Made by a program: the position numbers and the translations under genes. DNA of 64,000 nucleotides, taken from NCBI RefSeq assembly GCF_016894265.1, contig NZ_CP069791.1, forward strand, positions 682,001-746,000, written 5' to 3'. Within the stretch, counting starts at the first letter, position 1. Every line of letters starts with the position of its first letter. This document shows positions 29,907 to 38,423 of the stretch, one piece after another. Under the pieces are notes generated by a model, which was not told the DNA's origin, ran no database searches, and saw only the letters and a list, made by a program, of their open reading frames with translations. The stretch is from Corynebacterium tuberculostearicum. GTDB lineage: Bacteria; Actinomycetota; Actinomycetes; Mycobacteriales; Mycobacteriaceae.

Positions 29907-31844
29907 CTATCCTTGAGCGAACTGGGATTGATGCAGGCGCCAGTATGCGCCTTGGGCCGCAAGGAGATCGTCGTGCGAACCTTGTTCCACGATGGTGCCG
30001 TTTTCCATGACGAGGATGAGGTCAGCATCGCGAATGGTGGACAAGCGGTGGGCAATGACGAAGGAGGTGCGGTCTGCGCGTAGCGCGTTCATCGCCTCTT
30101 GGACGAGGACCTCGGTACGGGTATCGACCGAAGAGGTGGCCTCATCGAGGATGAGCAGCGCGGGCTGGGCCAAGAACGCACGGGCGATGGTGATGAGCTG
30201 GCGCTCGCCGGCCGAGATGGCACCGCCGTCTTGGTCGATGATGGTGTCATAGCCATCGGGCAGCGCGTGAACGAAGCGGTCCACATAGGTCGCCTTTGCC
30301 GCCGCAATGACTTCTTCATCCGTCGCGTCCAAGCGGCCGTAGCGGATGTTTTCCATGATGGAGCCCTTAAAGAGCACGGCGTCCTGGAGCACCATGCCCA
30401 CCTGGGAACGCAGGGTATGGCGAGGCATGCGGGCGATATCGTGCCCATCAATGAGAATCTGCCCGCCATCGAGCTCATAGAAGCGCATGAGCAGGTTGAC
30501 CAGGGTGGTCTTGCCGGCACCGGTGGGGCCGACAATGGCCGCGGTCTGGCCGGGCTCCACGCGCAGGTTGAGGCCGGTGATGAGCTCCTTATCCTCTGCG
30601 TAGGAGAAGTCAACGTCCTGGAACTCCACGAGTCCTAGGGCGCGGCCGGGAAGGTCCTCGTTGGTGGTGTCGGGGGCTTGCTCTTCGGCGTCGAGAAGCT
30701 CAAAGACGCGCTCGGCCGAGGCCACGCCGGATTGCACCTGCTGCATCATGCCGCCGAGCTGGCCTAACGGCTGGTTGAACTCGCGGGAGTACTGGATAAA
30801 TGCAGTGGCAGCGCCCAGAGTCATGTGGCCATTGGCCACGCGCAGACCACCCAGGACCGCAATGGCCACATAAGACAGGTAGGACAGGAACTGCATGATG
30901 GGCATCATGATGCCGGACAGGAACTGAGCCTTAGCTGCGGAGCGGTAGAGCTCCTCGTTGCGCTTGTCGAATTCCTCCGTCATGGCCTCGGTACGGCCGA
31001 AGACGATGGCTAGGTCGTGGCCGGAGAAGGATTCTTCTACCTGGCCGTTGAGCTGACCGGTGGAGCGCCATTGCGTTTTGAACTGGCGCTGCGAGCGGGT
31101 GCCGATGACACCAATGACCAGGCCAGTAAGCGGCAGGGACAGGAGGGCGATGAGAGCGAGTTGCCAGGAGACGCTGAACATCATGATGGTGATGCCAATG
31201 ACCAGCAGCGCGTCATAAAACAGCTGCGATAGTGCCTGCTGCAGGGCTTGCTGCACGTTGTCGATGTCATTGGTGGTACGCGAAAGGATATCGCCGCGCT
31301 GCTGGGAATCAAAGTAGTTGAGAGGCAGCGCATTAATCTTCGCCTCCACGCGCTCGCGTAGGTCAAACACGATATCCATGCTTAACTTGTTGAGGATGGC
31401 TCCCTGCCACCACTGGAAGCCAGAGGAGACGATATACATCGCGATCACGGTGATGATGAGCGTGCCCAGGTGGTTAAAATCAATGCCTTCACCGGGGACG
31501 AAGTCCATCGCGGAAGCCATATCCGCAAAGCGGTCCTGGCCCTCAGCGCGCATGCCCGCAATGGCTTGCTCGGCGGAAATATTAGAGGGCAGGTTGCGCG
31601 AAATGACGCCGGCAAAGATGACGTCCATGGCCTTGCCCATGATCTTCGGGGCTACCACGGCCAAGAAGATGCAGACGATATTCATCGCCGCGACAGCCCA
31701 CAGGTGGCGCTTGAAGGGAGCAAGCAGGGAGAAAAGGCGTTTGGTGGAGGGCCAGAAATTCTTGGCCTGACGGGGTGCGGAGCCGTCCATGGGATCAAGA
31801 CCGGCGTCCGTGGACTCGGTGGTAGAGGTGGTGTTTTCAGCCAT
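29907..31844 (-). CDS. ABC exporter half-transporter, subunit A (asymmetric heterodimer)
   Basis: A 645-residue type IV exporter subunit: six helices over about residues 40-370, then a nucleotide-binding domain. Walker A is GPTGAGKTTLVNLL, the Q-loop follows in GMVLQDAVLF, Walker B is LLILDEATSSVDT with the catalytic Glu, and the H-loop is VIAHRLSTIRDADLI. The signature motif is altered from LSGGQ to ISAGE. Its ATG overlaps the stop of the partner gene (TAATG) and AGGAGG lies 9 nt upstream. In a heterodimer its Walker sites would pair with the intact signature of the partner to form the active ATP site. The exported compound is unknown; multidrug or lipid export is typical. Confidence 0.92.
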   Translation of the reverse strand: MAENTTSTTESTDAGLDPMDGSAPRQAKNFWPSTKRLFSLLAPFKRHLWAVAAMNIVCIFLAVVAPKIMGKAMDVIFAGVISRNLPSNISAEQAIAGMRAEGQDRFADMASAMDFVPGEGIDFNHLGTLIITVIAMYIVSSGFQWWQGAILNKLSMDIVFDLRERVEAKINALPLNYFDSQQRGDILSRTTNDIDNVQQALQQALSQLFYDALLVIGITIMMFSVSWQLALIALLSLPLTGLVIGVIGTRSQRQFKTQWRSTGQLNGQVEESFSGHDLAIVFGRTEAMTEEFDKRNEELYRSAAKAQFLSGIMMPIMQFLSYLSYVAIAVLGGLRVANGHMTLGAATAFIQYSREFNQPLGQLGGMMQQVQSGVASAERVFELLDAEEQAPDTTNEDLPGRALGLVEFQDVDFSYAEDKELITGLNLRVEPGQTAAIVGPTGAGKTTLVNLLMRFYELDGGQILIDGHDIARMPRHTLRSQVGMVLQDAVLFKGSIMENIRYGRLDATDEEVIAAAKATYVDRFVHALPDGYDTIIDQDGGAISAGERQLITIARAFLAQPALLILDEATSSVDTRTEVLVQEAMNALRADRTSFVIAHRLSTIRDADLILVMENGTIVEQGSHDDLLAAQGAYWRLHQSQFAQG

Positions 31845-33586
31845 TAGTTTTCGCCTCCTGCAACACCGGCGGTTTCTTGGGAATCAACGATTTCTTGGTA
31901 GACCGCGCAGCGGCCAAGGAGCTCCTCGTGGGTGCCGCGGTCGACGATGCGGCCGGCATCCAGCACCAGAATCTGGTCCGCATCGCGGATAGACGCCACG
32001 CGCTGGGCGACGATAATGCTGGTCACCGGCTGACCGCGCTCGGCAAAGGAGGCGCGCATTGCGGCGCGCACCTTGGCATCGGTGGCCACGTCCAGCGCAG
32101 AGAAGGAATCATCAAAGAGATAGATCAGCGGGCGGGCAACAAGCATGCGCGCGATGGACAGGCGCTGGCGCTGGCCACCGGAGACATTCGTGCCGCCCTG
32201 TGCGATGGGCATGTCCAAGTCTTCTACGAAGTCCGCCTGAGCCACGCGCAGCGCCTCCCAGAGCTCGTCATCGGTGGCTTCGGGGCGGCCCAAGCGCAGG
32301 TTGGAGGCCACAGTGCCGCTAAATAGGTAAGCCTTCTGCGGGACAAGGGAGACGCGCTGGACAATGTCCTGGCGGGCCAGGGAGGTGGTAGGGGTGGCGT
32401 CGATAAGCACCTGGCCCTCCGTCGGCACGTACAGGCGTGGGATGAGGGAAACCAGGGTGGTCTTGCCCGAGCCCGTCGAACCGATGATGGCGGTAGTGGT
32501 GCCGGGCTGGGCGGTAAAGGAAATGTTTTCTAGCACGGGCGCATCCGCACCGGCATAAGAAAAGCCCACGTTGCGAAATTCCACCGTGCCCGCGCAGGCC
32601 TCCGGAGAGGTGGTGGAGCTGGGTGGGGTAATGGAGGGCTCGTGCTGGAGCACCTCGGTAATGCGGCGGGCACAGATGATGGCGCGCGGCAGCATCATTG
32701 CCATGAAGGTACCCATCATGACCGCCGCCAAAATCTGGAGCAGGTACTGCAGGAATGCGGTCAGCGAGCCGACGTTGACCAAGCCCTCATCCACGCGGTG
32801 GCCGCCGAACCACAGGACCGCGCCCGTGGCCACGTTGAGGATCACCGTAATGAGCGGGAACATCACCACGAAAAGCCGGCCGATGTTCAAGGACAGATGG
32901 GTAATGTTCTTATTTTCTTTGGTGAAGCGCTCGGACTCATAGGCCTCGCGCACGAAGGCGCGCACCACGCGGATACCGGTGATCTGCTCGCGCAGGGTGC
33001 CATTGATGGAATCCAGCTTGTCCTGCATGGAACGGAAGAGCGGCATGAGGCGGGAAATGATAACGGAGATGGTGCCGAGCAAAACCGCCACGGATACCCA
33101 CACCAGCCAGGACATACCGGCGTCTTCGCGCACGGCCATGATGATGCCGCCGATGGACATGATGGGTGCGGTCACCATGAAGTTCAGCATCATCATGTAG
33201 ACCATTTGCACCTGCTGGACGTCATTGGTGCCGCGGGTAATGAGCGTAGGCGTGCCAAAACGGCTCATGTCCTCAGTGGACAGGGAATTCACGTGGCGGA
33301 AGACCTCGCTGCGTAGATCTCGGCCGACGCCCATAGCGGTGCGGCTGCCGCACCATACCGCGCCGATGGCGGTGATGACTTGGGCAAAGGCTACGGCCAG
33401 CATGATGCCGCCGGTGCGCCAGATGAAGTCCACATCGCCCTGAGACACACCTTCATCGATGATCTTGGCATTAAGCGATGGAAGGTACAGCGTGGCAGCT
33501 GTTGACAAGGCCTGCAGGACAAGTACCGCGATGAAATACGGCGTATACGGCGCCGACCGTGTAATGAGAATGCGAACCAGATCCAT
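31844..33586 (-). CDS. ABC exporter half-transporter, subunit B (degenerate ATP site)
   Basis: A 580-residue type IV exporter subunit with six helices in residues 1-310 and one nucleotide-binding domain. Walker A is GSTGSGKTTLVSLI and the signature VSGGQRQRLSIARML is canonical. Walker B reads YLFDDSFSALDV, with Asp where the catalytic Glu should be, and the H-loop reads IVAQRVASI, with Gln for His. The protein thus supplies the degenerate half of an asymmetric pair with the overlapping downstream gene. A possible -10 (TATAAA in reverse, near 33635) lies in the 85-bp gap upstream. Confidence 0.92.
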   Translation of the reverse strand: MDLVRILITRSAPYTPYFIAVLVLQALSTAATLYLPSLNAKIIDEGVSQGDVDFIWRTGGIMLAVAFAQVITAIGAVWCGSRTAMGVGRDLRSEVFRHVNSLSTEDMSRFGTPTLITRGTNDVQQVQMVYMMMLNFMVTAPIMSIGGIIMAVREDAGMSWLVWVSVAVLLGTISVIISRLMPLFRSMQDKLDSINGTLREQITGIRVVRAFVREAYESERFTKENKNITHLSLNIGRLFVVMFPLITVILNVATGAVLWFGGHRVDEGLVNVGSLTAFLQYLLQILAAVMMGTFMAMMLPRAIICARRITEVLQHEPSITPPSSTTSPEACAGTVEFRNVGFSYAGADAPVLENISFTAQPGTTTAIIGSTGSGKTTLVSLIPRLYVPTEGQVLIDATPTTSLARQDIVQRVSLVPQKAYLFSGTVASNLRLGRPEATDDELWEALRVAQADFVEDLDMPIAQGGTNVSGGQRQRLSIARMLVARPLIYLFDDSFSALDVATDAKVRAAMRASFAERGQPVTSIIVAQRVASIRDADQILVLDAGRIVDRGTHEELLGRCAVYQEIVDSQETAGVAGGEN

Positions 33587-33671
33587 GGACTCGCGCCCCT
33601 TTCCTTGCCGTGGCTGGGTAGCCGTGCAAGTTTATACCGGTGGTGGGTGGGGCGCTAGTCGGTAATTGCTG

Positions 33672-34091
33672 CTAAATCCCCACGTGAGCCAGCTGCGCGC
33701 GGGTGATGACGCTGCGCCAGTCTTCAAAATCCTGCAGTGGGGCGCATAGGCCTTCCCACGTGGTGACGGCCACGCCGCGGGCCTTGAGTTCCAAGACGAG
33801 TAGCTCGCGATTGCCAGAGGCGGCCAGGCGGTGGATTTCATTATGTGTGATATCGCCGTTTGGTCCTACCCGCACGTTGCCGATAAGGCGCAAGCGGGGA
33901 GTGGTGCCGGGGCCGCAGTGGGAGCCCGTGACGGCGTCGCCCAGCACGCCCGCCAAGCCCGCAAAGCGGCGGAGTAGACCGAATGGTGCGGTGCACTGGG
34001 TAATGAGGTCCACACACATGCCAGCGCTGATAAGCTTCTCGGCGGTGGATAAGGCTGCCGGGCCCTCCCCGATGATGGCTATACGCTGCAT
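33672..34091 (-). CDS. FprA-like single-domain protein (N-terminal FAD-binding part only)
   Basis: A 139-residue protein starting MQRIAIIGEGPAALSTAEKL, with the GxGxxA dinucleotide-binding loop, then TQCTAPFGLLRRFAGL and RLIGNVRVGPNGDITHNEI. These correspond to the first third of ferredoxin-NADP reductases of the FprA type (about 450 residues). The NADP domain and the rest of the FAD site are absent. An AGGAGG box 7 nt before the ATG at 34091 argues that the short gene is expressed, and a longer in-frame start at 34298 would run across the sulfur box and the cysH start. In C. glutamicum a full-length fpr2 belongs to the cys cluster; this is probably a shrunken relative whose catalytic role is doubtful. 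Confidence 0.72.
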   Translation of the reverse strand: MQRIAIIGEGPAALSTAEKLISAGMCVDLITQCTAPFGLLRRFAGLAGVLGDAVTGSHCGPGTTPRLRLIGNVRVGPNGDITHNEIHRLAASGNRELLVLELKARGVAVTTWEGLCAPLQDFEDWRSVITRAQLAHVGI

Positions 34092-34128
34092 GAAAGTGCC
34101 TCCTCGTGCAGGGCGCGCACGCCCGCAA

Positions 34129-34144
34129 TAGACTGTCTTGTCTG
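34129..34144. promoter_or_regulatory. McbR-type operator between the FprA-like gene and cysH
   Basis: TAGAC-TGTCTT-GTCTG matches the McbR consensus TAGAC-N6-GTCTA of corynebacterial sulfur metabolism except for the last base. It lies 38 bp upstream of the FprA-like start and about 120 bp before cysH, a position suited to repress both divergent units. mcbR itself is not in the window. Confidence 0.65.
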
Positions 34145-34263
34145 TAAATCTAGTCCGCTTGGTACGGATTGGAAACTTTTTATTCGCACCTCCCGCCAAG
34201 CTCAGCGGCTTTTCGCCTAGAATCCGCTGCGCCGCCTCGGGGTTTTGCCTAATGTGTGACGGC

Positions 34264-35049
34264 ATGAACCCAACGACGAACCTGCTGGACGGTGGCAAGA
34301 ACTACCGCGACCCCAGCATCTCCCCGGAAGGCACGCGCGATACCGCGCCGCTGGACGCCGAGGTAGCCGCGCGCAACCAGCACTTGGTGGACCAGTGGGC
34401 GGATAAGCTTTACGACGCCTCAGCGGAAACCATTACCGAATGGGCCGCCGAGCACGCACCCGGCCGCCTGGCCGTGACCATGTCCATGGAAAATACGGTC
34501 CTGGCCGAGCTCGCCCACCGCGCCGGGCTCGATGCAGACCTGCTTTTCATCGATACCGGCTGGCACTTCCAGGAAACCCTCCAGGTGGCCGACGAGGTAG
34601 AAAAGCGCTACCCGGACCTGCCACTTGTTCGCGTACTGCCGTTGCTTAGCCCAGAAGAACAAGACGAGGTATACGGCCCGCGCCTCTACTCCCGCGATAC
34701 CGCGGCCTATAACCGCATGCGCAAGGTTGAGCCGCTGAACATGGCCATGGACCCTTATGCCGGCTGGGTCACCGGCCTGCGCCGCGCCGATTCCGAGCAC
34801 CGCGCCACCGCCCCGGCGCTGAGCCTCGACCGCACCGGCCGGTTGAAGATCTCGCCCATCATCACCTGGGATCTAGACGATACGGACCGCTATATCGAGG
34901 ACAACGACCTCATCATCCACCCACTCACCCTGCAGGGATACCGCTCCATCGGCTGCGCACCGCTGACCTTCCCGGTTGGTGAAGGCGACGATGCCCGGTC
35001 CGGGCGCGTATTTGCAGACGGCAAGACAGAATGCGGGTTACACGAATAA
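34264..35049 (+). CDS. cysH: CysH-family (phospho)adenylylsulfate reductase lacking Fe-S ligands
   Basis: Reduces activated sulfate (APS or PAPS) to sulfite. The 261-residue protein has the PP-loop VTMSMENTVLAELA, the substrate block YAGWVTGLRRADSEHRA, ISPIITWDLDDTD, and the catalytic C-terminus TECGLHE (Cys257). Its PP-loop is of the actinobacterial APS-reductase type, yet three of the four [4Fe-4S] ligands are missing: the Cys-Cys pair is Tyr149-Asn150 (AAYNRMRKVEPLN), and the C-x-x-C motif reads Cys231-Ala-Pro-Leu234. It therefore resembles cluster-free PAPS reductases in these positions. The start is the ATG at 34264 (an ATG at 34252 is possible); no clear ribosome binding site. First gene of cysH-cysD-cysN, with TAATG overlap to cysD. 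Confidence 0.9.
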   Translation: MNPTTNLLDGGKNYRDPSISPEGTRDTAPLDAEVAARNQHLVDQWADKLYDASAETITEWAAEHAPGRLAVTMSMENTVLAELAHRAGLDADLLFIDTGWHFQETLQVADEVEKRYPDLPLVRVLPLLSPEEQDEVYGPRLYSRDTAAYNRMRKVEPLNMAMDPYAGWVTGLRRADSEHRATAPALSLDRTGRLKISPIITWDLDDTDRYIEDNDLIIHPLTLQGYRSIGCAPLTFPVGEGDDARSGRVFADGKTECGLHE

Positions 35050-35948
35050 TGAGCACACTTTCTCCACACTTAAAAGACCTAGAAAACGAGTCCATCCACA
35101 TCCTGCGCGAGGTGGCCGGGCAGTTCGACAAGGTAGGCATCCTATTTTCCGGCGGCAAGGACTCCGTCGTTGTCTTCGAGCTAGCCCGCCGCGCCTTCGC
35201 CCCGGCCACGGTGCCGTTTGAGCTGCTCCATGTCGATACCGGCCACAACTTCCCTGAGGTCATCGATTTCCGCGACCGCCTCGTGGAAGAATCCGGCGCT
35301 CGCCTCCACGTCGCCCGCGTCCAGGACTGGATCGACCGCGGCGACCTGCAAGAGCGCCCCGATGGCACCCGCAACCCGCTGCAATCCGTGCCGCTGGTAG
35401 AGACCATCGCCGAGCGCGAATATGACGCCGTGTGCGGTGGCGCCCGCCGCGACGAGGAGCGCGCCCGCGCCAAGGAACGCATCTTCTCCATCCGCGATTC
35501 CTTCGGCGGCTGGGATCCCCGCCGCCAGCGCCCCGAGCTGTGGGACCTGTACAACGGCGGCAAGATGGCCGGCGAAAACGTCCGCGTCTTCCCCATCTCC
35601 AACTGGACCGAATCCGATATTTGGGAATACATCGGCGCCCGCGAACTGGAGCTGCCCTCCATCTACTACTCGCATAAGCGCGAGGTATTCAAGCGCAATG
35701 GCATGTGGCTAGCACCTGGCGAATGGGGCGGCCCGGCCGAAGGCGAGGAACTGGAAACCCGCACCGTGCGCTACCGCACCGTGGGCGATATGTCCTGCAC
35801 CGGCGCTGTGGAATCTACCGCGTCGACCCCGGATGAGGTACTCGCGGAGATCTCCATTTCCACCCTTTCCGAGCGCGGCGCCACCCGCGCCGATGACAAA
35901 CTTTCCGAGTCCGCCATGGAGGACCGCAAGAAGGAAGGCTACTTCTGA
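35049..35948 (+). CDS. cysD: sulfate adenylyltransferase subunit 2
   Basis: Small subunit of ATP sulfurylase, which forms APS from sulfate and ATP. The 299-residue product has the PP-loop VGILFSGGKDSVVVFELA, VCGGARRDEERARAKERIFS, and NWTESDIWEYI. The ATG overlaps the cysH stop by one nucleotide (TAATG), and its stop overlaps the cysN start (TGATG), so the three genes are coupled. Confidence 0.97.
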   Translation: MSTLSPHLKDLENESIHILREVAGQFDKVGILFSGGKDSVVVFELARRAFAPATVPFELLHVDTGHNFPEVIDFRDRLVEESGARLHVARVQDWIDRGDLQERPDGTRNPLQSVPLVETIAEREYDAVCGGARRDEERARAKERIFSIRDSFGGWDPRRQRPELWDLYNGGKMAGENVRVFPISNWTESDIWEYIGARELELPSIYYSHKREVFKRNGMWLAPGEWGGPAEGEELETRTVRYRTVGDMSCTGAVESTASTPDEVLAEISISTLSERGATRADDKLSESAMEDRKKEGYF

Positions 35949-37231
35949 TGACCACGACCCTCACGCCGAATGTCGGCGCCCTCAAGCAGCGCGATACCCT
36001 GCGCCTGTGCACCGCCGGCTCCGTTGATGACGGCAAGTCCACCTTCGTCGGCCGCCTGCTCTATGACACCAAGTCCGTGCTCGCGGACCAGGTCGAGTCC
36101 ATGGAGCGCACCTCCACCGACCGCGGCTTCGACGGCATGGACCTTTCCTTGCTTGTCGACGGCCTGCGTGCCGAGCGCGAGCAGGGCATTACCATCGACG
36201 TGGCCTACCGCTACTTCGCTACGGATAAGCGCACCTTCATCCTCGCCGATACCCCCGGCCACGTGCAGTACACCCGCAATACGGTCACCGGCATGTCCAC
36301 CTCTCAGGTGGTGGTGCTGCTTATCGACGCCCGCCATGGCGTTGTCGAACAAACCCGCCGCCACCTCAACGTGGCCGCCCTCCTCGGCGTGCGCCACGTG
36401 GTCCTCGCGGTGAACAAGATCGACCTGGTGGACTACGACGAGCAGGTCTTCCGCGATATCGAGTCCGAGTTCAACCAGATCGCTACCCGCCTGGGTATCA
36501 CCGATACCACCGTGGTGCCGATTTCCGCGCTCAAGGGCGATAACGTGGTCGAGCGCTCCACCACTATGCCGTGGTACACCGGCCCGACCGTCCTCGAGGT
36601 TCTCGAGACCGTCCCCGTGGCCACCGGCCGCGCCGATGAGCTGGACTTCCGTTTCCCCATCCAGTACGTCATCCGCGAGCACGCCTCCGATTACCGCGGC
36701 TACGCCGGCCGCGTGAAGGCGGGCTCCATCTCCGTGGGCGACGAGGTCTACCTCCCTGAAGGCCGCACCAGCACCATCACCCAGATTGACACCGCTGACG
36801 GCCCAGCCGACACAGCCGCCACCGGTGACTCCGTCACGCTCCTGCTTGCCGACGACGTCGATCTCGCCCGCGGCGATCTCCTCGCCGGCCCCCAGCGTCC
36901 CGCGTCCACCCGCGAATTCGACGCCACCGTTGTGGGCCTGACCGAAAAGGAGATTAAGCCTGGCCAGATGCTCAAGCTGCGCTACGGCTCTTCCCTGGTC
37001 AAAGCCCGCGTCGCCGCCGTCACCCGCACCCTGGATCTTGATGGCGTTTCCGACGTCGAGGACCCCGAGTCCGTCGCCATGAACGACATCGCCCACATCA
37101 CCATCCAGACCCAGGCCGAGCTCCCCGTCGAGGACTATGCCGCCCGTGGCGCGGTGGGCAACTTCCTGCTCATCGATCAATCCTCCGGCAACACCCTCGC
37201 CGCCGGCTTCGTAGGCCACCGCCTGCGCTAG
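35948..37231 (+). CDS. cysN: sulfate adenylyltransferase subunit 1 (GTPase)
   Basis: Regulatory GTPase subunit of ATP sulfurylase, 427 residues. GTPase motifs are G1 GSVDDGKSTFVGRLL, G3 DTPGH in FILADTPGHVQY, and G4 NKIDLVDY, followed by two EF-Tu-like beta-barrel domains. There is no C-terminal APS kinase (CysC) domain, and no separate cysC is in the window. The last 4 bp overlap a convergent small gene. No intrinsic terminator is seen behind it. Confidence 0.97.
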   Translation: MTTTLTPNVGALKQRDTLRLCTAGSVDDGKSTFVGRLLYDTKSVLADQVESMERTSTDRGFDGMDLSLLVDGLRAEREQGITIDVAYRYFATDKRTFILADTPGHVQYTRNTVTGMSTSQVVVLLIDARHGVVEQTRRHLNVAALLGVRHVVLAVNKIDLVDYDEQVFRDIESEFNQIATRLGITDTTVVPISALKGDNVVERSTTMPWYTGPTVLEVLETVPVATGRADELDFRFPIQYVIREHASDYRGYAGRVKAGSISVGDEVYLPEGRTSTITQIDTADGPADTAATGDSVTLLLADDVDLARGDLLAGPQRPASTREFDATVVGLTEKEIKPGQMLKLRYGSSLVKARVAAVTRTLDLDGVSDVEDPESVAMNDIAHITIQTQAELPVEDYAARGAVGNFLLIDQSSGNTLAAGFVGHRLR

Positions 37232-37416
37232 TCACTCTTTGCGCTGCTGCTGTTCTTTTCACCGCGCATCATTAGGATGCCCGTGATGCCGAGCAGCAGC
37301 GGCGTGGAGATACCGAACACCGTAGGCCCTACTACGGTCAAGTTCACGATCGGCAGGACAACCGCCGCCACCAGCGCGAAAGCCCCGAACTTCTGCTGAA
37401 ACGTCTTCTCGCTCAT
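37228..37416 (-). CDS. small two-helix membrane protein
   Basis: A 62-residue protein with two hydrophobic segments (FGAFALVAAVVLPIVNLTVV and GISTPLLLGITGILMM) and a basic, Ser-rich tail. AGGAG lies upstream of the ATG at the right spacing (reverse of CTCCTT near 37425), which supports expression. Function is unknown; its stop overlaps the cysN stop. Confidence 0.65.
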   Translation of the reverse strand: MSEKTFQQKFGAFALVAAVVLPIVNLTVVGPTVFGISTPLLLGITGILMMRGEKNSSSAKSD

Positions 37417-37554
37417 TCTTATCTCTCCTTCGGCTACGTTACAGCCACGATAACCGCCCCTAGCTCCCCGCGAAAGCCTAGAACGCGGCCATTTCTTGGC
37501 TTCCGTGCTCCCCTCGAAGCACCGCTCCGCCGCACCGCGGCCGCCTCCGCAAAC

Positions 37555-37611
37555 AAAACAAGCACGTTTCGCCGCCTAACTGGTGAAGTTTTAGCGAAAC
37601 GTGCTTGTTTT
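37555..37611. terminator. long perfect inverted repeat, terminator of the lipoprotein genes
   Basis: AAAACAAGCACGTTTCGC (37555-37572) is the exact reverse complement of 37594-37611, an 18-bp stem with a 21-nt loop. It begins 9 bp beyond the stop of the lipoprotein gene. On the minus strand the stem is followed by TTTTGTTTG, fitting an intrinsic terminator. The sequence is less GC-rich than usual stems, and its symmetry would let it act from the plus side as well. Confidence 0.78.
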
Positions 37612-37619
37612 ACATCGAA

Positions 37620-38321
37620 CTATTGCATAGGCGGAACGTCGCCGGACATGACTACCTTTTGCGCACCTTCATCCCAGCGGAAGCCGGCTTGTGTTGTCCC
37701 CGATGCTTCAGCGTTGCCCTCACCCTCCTTTGGCCAGCGGTAGGTAACTGCAATCTCGGAATCATCCACTCGGCTGACCTTTGGCGAAAACCCGTATGCC
37801 TTTGCAGTGGCCGTTCCTAGGTATTCGCCATTGTGGAAAAGCAGGATGTGATATGGCGAGGAAGCGGTCGCTCCTTCAAGCGTGACGGTTATCCACGAAA
37901 GATCTGCGCACGGGTCAAAATTGGAGTCAAAAGGCCTCCACGGCCTATCAAGTCCTGGATATGGTTCGACCTGAGCGATTGCCTTTTCATAGGCACTCTC
38001 GTCATTGTCAGAGCTGCATTCAGAAGAGCCACCATTGCCTTGACCCCGGCTAGGTGCACTCTCGTCCTGCTTCTTCTCTGGAGGAGTTTCGACTACGGTA
38101 GTGGTCTTTCGCGCGGGCTTTTCTTCAGTATTTCCGTCGGCGGAAGAGGTAGCTTGATCCGCTTCGGAAGCGCTTTCCTTTGCAGCAGAGAAAGAAGGCG
38201 AATCTTCTGGATCCGCAGAATCACTTCCACAGGCTGTTAAGGAAAAGCAGAGAACACCGGCGCTAGCCACTGCTGCTGCGGAACGCAGTTGAAGCAAGAA
38301 ATGGTCGAGGCTGTTGAGCAT
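37620..38321 (-). CDS. LppP/LprE-family lipoprotein (copy 1)
   Basis: A 233-residue lipoprotein. The signal peptide ends at lipobox LTAC (VLCFSLTACGSDS), then comes a low-complexity Ser/Glu/Thr linker of about 90 residues and the LppP/LprE domain with NFDPCADLSWITVTLEG, SPYHILLFHNGEYLGTAT and EIAVTYRWPKEGEGNA. The ATG at 38321 with AAGGAAA upstream is preferred over a longer frame to 38399. Its domain is closely related to the next gene upstream (38424-39083), so the two are a recent tandem duplication. Function unknown; surface-anchored. Confidence 0.85.
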   Translation of the reverse strand: MLNSLDHFLLQLRSAAAVASAGVLCFSLTACGSDSADPEDSPSFSAAKESASEADQATSSADGNTEEKPARKTTTVVETPPEKKQDESAPSRGQGNGGSSECSSDNDESAYEKAIAQVEPYPGLDRPWRPFDSNFDPCADLSWITVTLEGATASSPYHILLFHNGEYLGTATAKAYGFSPKVSRVDDSEIAVTYRWPKEGEGNAEASGTTQAGFRWDEGAQKVVMSGDVPPMQ

Positions 38322-38423
38322 GGTCGAGTTTCCTTTCGCGGGACTATTAGCAGGAAGCCGAGTCAAACCCGACAATAGCAACAGCGCTGGCCAAGACAAG
38401 CCGAAATGACGATCCTAGACTTC

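Noticed and set aside
33672..34298. 208-residue version of the FprA-like protein starting at 34298
   Set aside because: It would overlap the cysH start and the sulfur operator, and the extra 69 residues have no family features; AGGAGG supports the start at 34091.
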